From Bacteroidaceae bacterium (GTDB lineage Bacteria > Bacteroidota > Bacteroidia > Bacteroidales > Bacteroidaceae): a stretch of DNA of 59,514 bases. This document shows positions 52,923-59,514 of the stretch, in pieces (within the stretch, counting starts at the first letter, position 1; every line of letters starts with the position of its first letter). The position numbers and the translations under genes are program-made. The notes beneath the pieces were generated by a model. It saw nothing but the letters and a program-made list of their open reading frames with translations. It had not been told where the DNA came from and made no database searches. The stretch lies in NCBI GenBank assembly GCA_017479555.1, contig JAFVCB010000059.1, positions 1-59,514 of the forward strand, given 5' to 3'.

Positions 52923-53038
52923 AATATTAGATTATAGATTGTTTTAGAAGATGCGGGAGGAAGATTGAATGGATGCTGCTTGATGCCGTTGAGCAGACAT
53001 AGTGCATACGGATGTAGTCTCTACTTTTCTTCACGAAG

Positions 53039-53046
53039 CAAAGATA
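53039..53046 (-). promoter_or_regulatory. Probable glmM -7 box (TATCTTTG)
   Basis: Minus-strand TATCTTTG 116 bp before glmM. A TTTG (53071-53074) lies 24 bp upstream, longer than the usual 19-21 bp spacer. Confidence 0.5.
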
Positions 53047-53174
53047 ATGCATGAACGAAATATAAAGAAGCAAAATTGCGGTTTTTTGGTTATTCAGAGC
53101 TTTCTATGCCTATCTGTACTGCTTCTTCTCAGTCTAAAAGGGTATAAAAACGTGGCGTTTTATGCTTAAACCCT

Positions 53175-54209
53175 TTAGGACGCTTGTGGTATCCACCATG
53201 CAGCAAGCACTTCGGGCTGACCACAGAGCAGCGTAGCGGTAGGAGGTGCTTGACGCGCAGGGCTTAGCGTGAAGAGCGCTTTGCGAACACCTGCCTGCAA
53301 GCGCGAACGCAATGACAATGCCACGTGTCCCATTGTGCGCCGAAGATTGATTTCGATGCACGGGTGTGTAAAGATTTGGCCTTGTGCTTCAAACTGCATC
53401 ATGTCTATGCCTACGGGTCCCATGTACTTGTTGCGGAGTAGGGGAGAGAGATGGGTGACGATTTGCGACTTGAGGCCTTGGAGTGTATCCAGCGTGAAGT
53501 GATGTAGTTGCTTACAGAGCGTGTCATCGTCGGCCACAAGATTGCCTACATACGCCCCATGCGCATTGGTGAGAAAGAGAGACATGCCCTCATAGTGTAA
53601 CTGCCCATCGCTTTCGGCTGTAAACTCGAGGGCAAAATCGGTTAGGCGATGAAAGAAAGGCTCGACGCTGACACCTCCTTGCTTCTTGATGAAGGATTCA
53701 ACGCGACGGCGCGAAGCGAGTGTTGGTGTAGCTTCGATGCGTTGAATGCCGCGTCCGCTGCTCGACCACGGGGCTTTGGCCACAGCCTCGCCATGTGTGC
53801 GGACAAAAGCCTCTACTTCCTCCCAAGTGTATGCAAAAGTGCTACATACTCCGTCTGGCTTGTCCAAACACTCAAGTAGTTTAACAGCGGTTTTACGGGA
53901 CGACAAGGTGCGTATGGTTTCAATCTGCTCTGCATCGGGTAGCAACGAGCTGGGTGCGCCATATTTTGTTAGTCGATGCCACAAGGCTGCATCCCATCCC
54001 CACGGAGCGATGGCATCGAATGCTTGCCATCGATGAAAATCGCGCAGACCATCTAACGATAGCACTTCGTCTCCAAGGTTGGCCCAGAGCGTAGGCAAAT
54101 CCCAAAGCGCGCGAGCTAAGGCTTGAGCCGCGCGTGTGTCAGTATAATAAGGTGTGTGAGCCGATAGTGCTTCGTCGTGTCCAGGATTGAAGAGGTGAAG
54201 CGTCCTCAT
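53175..54209 (-). CDS. ATP-grasp-like protein, uncharacterised
   Basis: A 344-residue cytoplasmic protein. The start MRTLHLFNPGHDEALSA is typical of an uncharacterised Bacteroidetes group. An ATP-grasp-like core is suggested by AKAPWSSSGRGI (phosphate loop), VGIDMMQF and CIEINLRRTMGHVA (metal-binding E-x-N). Such enzymes join a carboxylate to an amine or thiol. The substrate is unknown. It overlaps the patatin gene stop by 4 bp (ATGA), so the two proteins are translationally coupled. Confidence 0.7.
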   Translation of the reverse strand: MRTLHLFNPGHDEALSAHTPYYTDTRAAQALARALWDLPTLWANLGDEVLSLDGLRDFHRWQAFDAIAPWGWDAALWHRLTKYGAPSSLLPDAEQIETIRTLSSRKTAVKLLECLDKPDGVCSTFAYTWEEVEAFVRTHGEAVAKAPWSSSGRGIQRIEATPTLASRRRVESFIKKQGGVSVEPFFHRLTDFALEFTAESDGQLHYEGMSLFLTNAHGAYVGNLVADDDTLCKQLHHFTLDTLQGLKSQIVTHLSPLLRNKYMGPVGIDMMQFEAQGQIFTHPCIEINLRRTMGHVALSLRSRLQAGVRKALFTLSPARQAPPTATLLCGQPEVLAAWWIPQAS

Positions 54210-55045
54210 AGTTTACTGATGGTTTCGAGTGCCACACGATAGCCCTCGTCGTAGAGTGCGGTGAGTTTTTCAGTATTGGTTTCCAAGCGATCCACGTGTA
54301 CGGGTTTGACGGGACGTATCACGACTATTTTGCCTTCGTCCTCCAAGTGTTCCACAAGTTCCAACTGCTGATTGTAGGCAAAGACGCGTCGGCTGAGGAG
54401 TAGGCGCAGACGTGGGTATCGTCCGTAGATGAAGCGCGGAATGCGTATGTCACGCTCCGTCTTGCGATAACCTCTGTGGCGAGTGAGTACCACCACATTG
54501 TGGGCATACCCTTCACTCATGGCTCGTACCAACGGTATGCTGTCCACGATGCCCCCATCAAGATAGGGTTCGCCGTCTATCGTCACAATGGGACAAACGT
54601 AGGGTAGGGCACTCGAGGCGCGACAGATTTGCAAGAGGCGATGACGGTCGCTCTGGTCGGAGAGATAGGCTGGTCGTCCCGTTTTGCAATTGGTGCAAAC
54701 CATCTCGAAGCGCATAGGGTTTCGGAAACAAGCCTCGTAATCAAACGGCAGAATATGGTTGGGCAAGCGGTCGTACATAGTTTCGAGGTCGAACACGCTG
54801 TGCTGTGACCATAAATACTTGATACCGATGAAGCCATATTTCTTAAGCAAATCGATGTTGCTCAGTTTGGCGCGCCCGATTTGTTGGCTCATATACGACA
54901 AACCATTGCACGCACCCGCGCTCACTGCCACACAATAAGGGAACGTGATGTGTTTTTCCATGAAGGCATCCAGCACGCCCGCTGTGAAGACACCGCGCAT
55001 GCCACCACCCTCGAGTACTAAACCGCTATGCTCAGTAGATAACAT
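54206..55045 (-). CDS. Patatin-like phospholipase
   Basis: A 279-residue lipid acyl hydrolase of the YjjU/RssA type. It has the oxyanion loop LEGGGMRG, the nucleophile elbow in CVAVSAGACNG (Ser), and the catalytic Asp in DGGIVDS. The first Gly of the usual G-x-S-x-G elbow is Ala here. There is no signal peptide, so it is likely cytoplasmic. The ATG at 55045 (MLSTEHSGLVLEGGG) is used, discarding 19 residues of open upstream frame. It is the first gene of a two-gene operon with the ATP-grasp protein. Confidence 0.88.
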   Translation of the reverse strand: MLSTEHSGLVLEGGGMRGVFTAGVLDAFMEKHITFPYCVAVSAGACNGLSYMSQQIGRAKLSNIDLLKKYGFIGIKYLWSQHSVFDLETMYDRLPNHILPFDYEACFRNPMRFEMVCTNCKTGRPAYLSDQSDRHRLLQICRASSALPYVCPIVTIDGEPYLDGGIVDSIPLVRAMSEGYAHNVVVLTRHRGYRKTERDIRIPRFIYGRYPRLRLLLSRRVFAYNQQLELVEHLEDEGKIVVIRPVKPVHVDRLETNTEKLTALYDEGYRVALETISKL

Positions 55046-55198
55046 AATGACTAACAACTTGGCTTGGAGAGGTTTTCTGTTCTTTAGAATAGCGTAGACC
55101 ACAACGCAAGGAACTACTTGGTCTGTGAAACAAAAACCGAAATAGAGCTTCTGTTTATAAAAACTGCTGCAAAATTAGGCCTTTTGGATATAAATATA

Positions 55199-55206
55199 TA
55201 TTTTTG
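55199..55206 (+). promoter_or_regulatory. Probable -7 box of the M24 peptidase (TATTTTTG)
   Basis: TATTTTTG lies 38 bp before the ATG at 55244, in a very AT-rich stretch. No properly spaced -33 TTTG. Confidence 0.45.
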
Positions 55207-55243
55207 TGCCATAAAAATAACCAATCAGACACCATATATTATT

Positions 55244-56641
55244 ATGCTATTTGCAAAAGAAGTTTACGTAGAGCGTCGTGCGCTTCTGCGGGAACGTGTA
55301 GGCCACGGTCTCATCGTACTGATGGGCAACAACGACAGCCCGATGAACTATCCTGCTAACGGCTATAAGTTTCGTCAGGATAGCAGTTTTCTCTATTTCT
55401 TTGGACAACATCGCGATGGCCTTGCTGGAGTCATCGACTGCGACAGCGGTCAGGAATGGCTTATAGGAAACGATATAGACATTGACGATATTATATGGTA
55501 CGGCACGGTGCAGAGTGTGTCGGAGATGGCACACGAGGTCGGTGTGGCTCAGTCCTTACCGATGTCAGCGCTTACAGAGTTGGTAGCTGCTGCACAGAAG
55601 GCTGGTCGCAAAGTACACGTCCTGCCGCCCTACCGCTATGACATCAAAATACAACTCGGCGATTTGCTTGGCGAGCATCCCTTGCAGGTTAAAGCATCTC
55701 AGGAGCTGATAGATGCCGTAGTGGCACTACGCAGTGTGAAGTCGGGCGAGGAAATTCGCGAGATCGAAGCCGCTTGTGCCATAGGCTATCAGATGCATAC
55801 CACTGCCATCCGTCTTTGTCGCCCTGGACTTTCAGAACAATATATTGCTGGCGTGATAGGCGGCATCGCTTCGAGCTATGGATGTATCACTTCGTTCCCC
55901 AGCATTGTTACGCAACATGGTGAGGTTATGCACGGCTATCCTTCTCCTGCACCGCTGCAAGAAGGACGCTTGTTGCTCGTTGATGCAGGTGCAGAGACCA
56001 ATGGAAACTACTGTAGCGACCACACTCGCACATCGCCCATCGGAGGCCGTTACACCCAGCGTCAGCGTGAAATTCACGATATAGTGGCTGACTGCCACGA
56101 CTTGGCTATCCAACTCTCCAAACCTGGCGTGAAGTATAAGGATGTGCACCTCGATGTCTGCCGACTGATGACCAGTCGTCTGAAAGAACTCGGTCTGATG
56201 CGTGGCGACACCGAAGAGGCTGTACAGGCTGGTGCGCACGCCCTCTTCTTGCCTCATGGTTTGGGACACATGATGGGTATGGACGTACACGACATGGAAG
56301 GCTTGGGACAGGCCAATGTGGGGTACGACAGCGAGACACGCCCCAGCAGTCAGTTCGGACTGGCAAGTTTGCGTATGGGGCGCACCTTGCAGAAAGGCTT
56401 TGTCGTTACCGACGAACCAGGCATCTACTTTATTCCCGCACTGATAGACCTCTGGAAGAGAGACAAGATTTGCGAAGAATTCTTGTGCTTCGACAAGATA
56501 GAAACCTACAAAGACTTTGGCGGCATACGTATCGAAGACGATATTCTCATCACTGACGACGGTTGTCAGGTACTTGGCGAAGAACGTATACCTTATCGTG
56601 CTGCCGAGATTGAAGAGTTCATTGCACAGCAAAACGACTAA
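55244..56641 (+). CDS. Xaa-Pro aminopeptidase (M24B, aminopeptidase P)
   Basis: A 465-residue cytoplasmic metallopeptidase removing N-terminal residues next to proline. The N-terminal creatinase-like domain (YPANGYKFRQDSSFLYFFG) is followed by the pita-bread fold with metal ligands in LLVDAGAE, NYCSDHTRT, PHGLGHMMGMDVHD, TDEPGIYF and GGIRIEDD. All five ligands are present. The ATG at 55244 (MLFAKEVYVERR) is chosen; the 42 residues open upstream span the promoter. Confidence 0.94.
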   Translation: MLFAKEVYVERRALLRERVGHGLIVLMGNNDSPMNYPANGYKFRQDSSFLYFFGQHRDGLAGVIDCDSGQEWLIGNDIDIDDIIWYGTVQSVSEMAHEVGVAQSLPMSALTELVAAAQKAGRKVHVLPPYRYDIKIQLGDLLGEHPLQVKASQELIDAVVALRSVKSGEEIREIEAACAIGYQMHTTAIRLCRPGLSEQYIAGVIGGIASSYGCITSFPSIVTQHGEVMHGYPSPAPLQEGRLLLVDAGAETNGNYCSDHTRTSPIGGRYTQRQREIHDIVADCHDLAIQLSKPGVKYKDVHLDVCRLMTSRLKELGLMRGDTEEAVQAGAHALFLPHGLGHMMGMDVHDMEGLGQANVGYDSETRPSSQFGLASLRMGRTLQKGFVVTDEPGIYFIPALIDLWKRDKICEEFLCFDKIETYKDFGGIRIEDDILITDDGCQVLGEERIPYRAAEIEEFIAQQND

Positions 56642-56750
56642 GTACTTTGCTGCAAGCCGTGCGCATTTGCCATGTTGAATATCTCTTCTAAGTCAACCAA
56701 GCAGCAAATATTCAAACAATAATAAACAATCTAAACTTATATCTTCATTT

Positions 56751-57938
56751 ATGAAAAAAACTTTCCTTGCTCTCCTGGCATTCCTATGCGTAGGTAGCAG
56801 TGTATGGGCGCAAGCCCCCCGCAATCGCGACAAGTCCTCACACGAATGGACCATCATTCGTGAAGCTCCTATCACTTCGGTGAAAAACCAAAATCGTAGC
56901 GGCACCTGCTGGAACTACAGCAGTTTGTCATATTTCGAGGCAGAACTGCTTCGTTTAGGAAAAGGTGAATATGACCTCTGCGAGAGTTTCGTGGCCTACT
57001 ATACCTATATGGATCGCGCGAAGAAACGTGTACGTACGCACGGCGATGTAAGCTTTGCCGAAGGTGGTAGTTTCTATGACGTACTCTATTGCTTGAAGAA
57101 CTATGGTATCTGTCCCCAAGAGGCCATGCCTTTCCCCGGTTCGCTCTATGGTGACAGTCTCTTCAACTTCACTCAGATGTGGCCACAAGCTGAAGCCGTT
57201 GTTGATGCTATTGCTAAGACAAAGGCTAAGTCTATCCCACTCTCTTGGACAAACAGTCTGAGCGCAATACTTACAGGCTATTTCGGTGAAATTCCCACCA
57301 CATTCGAGTATAAAGGCAAACAGTATACTCCTCAGACCTTTGCTGCATCTTTGGGTCTGAAGTGGGACGACTATGTATCGCTGACCAGCTACACCCACGA
57401 GCCTTTCTATTCGCAGTTTGCCATAGAAGTACCCGACAACTGGCGTTGGGGCTTGAGCTACAACCTTCCTCTTGATGAGTTTATGGAGGTGATGGACAAC
57501 GCTGCTCGCAAGGGCTTCCCCTTCGCTTGGGGTGCTGACGTGAGTGAGCCCTACTTCATGTTTAACGGTGCAACCAGCGTGCCTCAAGATACTCGCGACC
57601 GCAGCACGAGTGGCAGCGATGCAGAGCGTTGGACTGGTAAAGCGACTACCGTAGTTCAGCCTATAGCAGGTGAGGGAGAAAAGGTCATCACGCAAGAAAT
57701 GCGTCAGGCAGCTTACGACAACTGGGAGACCACCGACGACCACGGTATGATTATCTACGGCTTGGCCAAGGACGAGACGGGCAAAGAGTACTTCATGGTT
57801 AAGAACTCTTGGGGTGAATACGAGCCTTATGGTGGTAAGTTCTTTGTTTCAAAAGGTTTCGTAGCCTACAAGACGATGAACATCCTTATTCACAAGGACG
57901 CAATTCCTCGCGCTATTCGCTCTAAACTTCACATTTGA
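56751..57938 (+). CDS. Exported C1-family cysteine peptidase (aminopeptidase C-like)
   Basis: A 395-residue papain-fold peptidase with a signal peptide (residues 1-21, SVWAQ). Catalytic residues are Cys53 in SGTCWNYSS, the His in DDHGMIIYG, and the Asn in VKNSWGEY. It resembles bleomycin hydrolase/PepC aminopeptidases, but the signal peptide places it outside the cytoplasm, as in several oral and gut Bacteroidales. It lies 110 bp after the M24 peptidase and ends in a terminator at 57971. Confidence 0.92.
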   Translation: MKKTFLALLAFLCVGSSVWAQAPRNRDKSSHEWTIIREAPITSVKNQNRSGTCWNYSSLSYFEAELLRLGKGEYDLCESFVAYYTYMDRAKKRVRTHGDVSFAEGGSFYDVLYCLKNYGICPQEAMPFPGSLYGDSLFNFTQMWPQAEAVVDAIAKTKAKSIPLSWTNSLSAILTGYFGEIPTTFEYKGKQYTPQTFAASLGLKWDDYVSLTSYTHEPFYSQFAIEVPDNWRWGLSYNLPLDEFMEVMDNAARKGFPFAWGADVSEPYFMFNGATSVPQDTRDRSTSGSDAERWTGKATTVVQPIAGEGEKVITQEMRQAAYDNWETTDDHGMIIYGLAKDETGKEYFMVKNSWGEYEPYGGKFFVSKGFVAYKTMNILIHKDAIPRAIRSKLHI

Positions 57939-57970
57939 TAGTTTTTATAGCGCAATTTAGTTATAAGCAT

Positions 57971-58013
57971 CCACTCTCAATCGTTTTCGTAGAGAGTGGT
58001 TGCTTCTTTTTTG
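57971..58013 (+). terminator. Rho-independent terminator after C1 peptidase
   Basis: CCACTCTC (57971-57978) pairs with GAGAGTGG (57992-57999), followed by a T-rich tract ending in TTTTTT. Confidence 0.88.
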
Positions 58014-58024
58014 TTAAAATACCA

Positions 58025-58032
58025 TACTTTTG
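58025..58032 (+). promoter_or_regulatory. Probable marC -7 box (TACTTTTG)
   Basis: TACTTTTG, 65 bp before the marC ATG and 12 bp after the preceding terminator. No -33 TTTG at the right spacing. Confidence 0.5.
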
Positions 58033-58096
58033 CAGTACGAAAGAGCGCACCCACGCTGTATCTATAACGATTTGGGGAAATTAAAGCTAAAAAACT

Positions 58097-58705
58097 ATGT
58101 CATTCGATTACATCCTTTCACGTTTGAGCTGGCAACAGGTCGCCAGTGCCTTTATTGTGCTTTTTGCAATCATAGATGTATTGGGTTCTACACCTATCTT
58201 CATCAGTCTGAAAAAAGGAGGACGTCCCACCAATGCGCTCAAAGCCACATTGATTAGTACTTTTCTGCTCGTTGGCTTCTTCTATGCAGGCGACGCTGTA
58301 CTCAAACTCTTCAGTGTGGATATCCAGAGCTTTGCCGTGGCAGGCTCGCTCATTATTTTCTTGTTAGCCTTGGAGATGTTGCTCGACATAGAAATCTTTA
58401 AATATAGTGGCCCGCTCAAGGAAGCTACACTCATTCCTGTAGTGTTTCCTTTGATAGCAGGCGCTGGGTCGTTCACTACGCTACTGTCCTTGAAGGCTGA
58501 GTATGCCAGTGTCAATATCATGATAGCGCTGTTCCTCAATATGTTGTTTGTGTACATCGTGATTAGAGGAGCAGATTGTGTGGAGCGTATTGTCAGTCGC
58601 ACCGCCATATATGTGCTACGCAAATTCTTTGGTGTCATTTTGTTGGCTATAGGAGTGAAACTCTTTACGGCCAACCTCACAGCATTGATTGAAGTGCTGA
58701 AATAG
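58097..58705 (+). CDS. MarC family (UPF0056) membrane protein
   Basis: A 202-residue inner-membrane protein with six hydrophobic helices. It shows the family pattern: AFIVLFAIIDVLGSTPIFISL near the start and IPVVFPLIAGAGSFTTLL in helix 4. MarC proteins were once linked to multiple antibiotic resistance, but this was not upheld and their role is unknown. Confidence 0.9.
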   Translation: MSFDYILSRLSWQQVASAFIVLFAIIDVLGSTPIFISLKKGGRPTNALKATLISTFLLVGFFYAGDAVLKLFSVDIQSFAVAGSLIIFLLALEMLLDIEIFKYSGPLKEATLIPVVFPLIAGAGSFTTLLSLKAEYASVNIMIALFLNMLFVYIVIRGADCVERIVSRTAIYVLRKFFGVILLAIGVKLFTANLTALIEVLK

Positions 58706-58768
58706 GCAGAATCTTACAGCTGTCCAAAGGAGCAGAAGCCCTTTCTCACCTTTCTATATATTATAGTT

Positions 58769-59356
58769 ATGGCAACACCTCATCCCCACAAATGTGTTTG
58801 GTGTCAAGACAATGGACTACTTGAGACCTATCACGACCACGAATGGGGAGTGCCTTGTCATGACGAGCATATGCTCTACGAATACTTGATGCTCGAAGCC
58901 CTTTCAGCGGGTTTGAGTTGGCAACTGATGCTAAGCAAACGTGCAATTTTTCGTGCATGTTTTGCTGACTTTGAGGTGAGCAGAGTGGCAAACTTCAACA
59001 GCGAAGACGTAGAACGTATCATGCTCTATCCTGGTATGATAAGGTCGCGACGAAAAATAGAAGCTGTCATCAACAATGCCCAACGCTTTATAGAGATTGC
59101 TAAAGAATTTGGCTCGTTCGATCAATACTTGTGGCACTATACCCATGGGCAAACACTCATCTACCAAAGTCACCTCGACGGCGTTTGGTTCACACAGAAC
59201 GGACTGTCCGAAGAAATTGCACGCGACTTGAAACGACGCGGATTTAAGTATCTCGGCCCTACACTTATATATTCATACTTACAAGGTATAGGACTGATTA
59301 ACGACCACGACCCACACTGTTTCCGTTTCCAGCAGATAGGTGGCACAGTTGTTTAG
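58769..59356 (+). CDS. tag: DNA-3-methyladenine glycosylase I
   Basis: A 195-residue base-excision enzyme removing 3-methyladenine. The zinc-binding N-terminus (KCVWCQ..YHDHEWG) and C-terminus (NDHDPHC) carry the Cys, His, His, Cys ligands. GLSWQLMLSKRAIFR is the helix-hairpin-helix entry conserved in Tag. Length matches the family. It lies 63 bp after marC, possibly in the same transcript. A weak hairpin (59360-59386) follows. Confidence 0.95.
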   Translation: MATPHPHKCVWCQDNGLLETYHDHEWGVPCHDEHMLYEYLMLEALSAGLSWQLMLSKRAIFRACFADFEVSRVANFNSEDVERIMLYPGMIRSRRKIEAVINNAQRFIEIAKEFGSFDQYLWHYTHGQTLIYQSHLDGVWFTQNGLSEEIARDLKRRGFKYLGPTLIYSYLQGIGLINDHDPHCFRFQQIGGTVV

Positions 59357-59478
59357 CGTGCATTTCTTTTCTTCGTATAGAAATGCGTAAGGTGTCCTTG
59401 TTCTGGTCAAAGTACTGCATCTCGGCCAAGCTTTTCGCAAAATCAAGTATTTACACTCACTTTGCACTCGCTTTTATG

Positions 59479-59514
59479 TAACTTTGCACCGTAAGCGTTT
59501 GAAGAACTATGACA
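59479..59514 (+). promoter_or_regulatory. Possible promoter and start codon of a gene leaving the window
   Basis: TAACTTTG (59479-59486) fits the -7 consensus and is followed 22 bp later by an ATG at 59509, two codons from the window end. Too little is left to identify a gene. Confidence 0.35.

Overview
The window looks like chromosomal DNA of a Bacteroidales bacterium, probably Prevotellaceae (Prevotella/Alloprevotella-like). This rests on gene content (DUF6359 lipoprotein, DUF4421 protein, TonB receptor paired with an HMA protein, M64 peptidase, hisGDCB order, stand-alone RapZ C-terminal domain), on the lack of clear Shine-Dalgarno sites, and on many promoters of the Bacteroidetes type (-7 box TAnnTTTG, sometimes with a -33 TTTG 19-20 bp upstream). 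No database search was possible, so the genus is an inference. There is no transposase, integrase, prophage or CRISPR array: this is mostly core genome.

Layout. 1-7 kb (minus): start of a probable malQ, a DUF6359 lipoprotein, the hisG-hisD-hisC-hisB operon and a TPR protein. 7-12 kb (minus): glnS, recQ, engB. 12.5-15.4 kb (plus): recR, membrane protein, GT2 glycosyltransferase, GNAT. 15.6-19.7 kb (minus): HMA protein with Cys-rich tail, TonB receptor, glutathione peroxidase, trmD. 19.9-23.7 kb (plus): ligA, dapA, a small heptad-repeat protein, tRNA-Gln(CUG). 24-27 kb (minus): SMR exporter, AlkZ-related protein, Zn/Cd P-type ATPase. 27.5-36 kb (plus): AmgK-like sugar kinase overlapping a RapZ-C protein, Gfo/Idh oxidoreductase, DUF4421 protein, TetR regulator and a 1273-residue GH31 enzyme with FN3, CBM32-like, dockerin-like and cohesin-like modules. 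36-39 kb (minus): secreted protein, SUMF1-fold lipoprotein, HXXEE membrane protein; then a divergent AraC regulator. 40.7-49.2 kb (minus): gcvH, gcvT, lplA, DUF2461, trkH-trkA, dxs. 49.4-51.2 kb (plus): M64 peptidase, YhcH family. 51.5-55 kb (minus): glmM, ATP-grasp protein, patatin. 55.2-59.4 kb (plus): M24 and C1 peptidases, marC, tag.

Functional groups: the second half of the glycine cleavage/lipoylation set (gcvT, gcvH, lplA), potassium uptake (trkH, trkA), amino-sugar and cell-wall metabolism (AmgK-like kinase, RapZ-C, glmM, dapA), metal handling (P-type ATPase, HMA/TonB pair) and secreted peptidases and glycosidase.

The most unusual signal is a set of short tandem repeats with a 21-bp period. 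Three intergenic arrays (12258-12341, 27356-27439, 40220-40303) each hold exactly four 21-bp units built on a near-perfect 17-bp palindrome, with matching flanks that form imperfect terminal inverted repeats. Three further arrays with period 21 or 42 bp, unrelated in sequence, cluster around dapA and tRNA-Gln (22076-23943). I regard these as the best candidate for an undescribed system.
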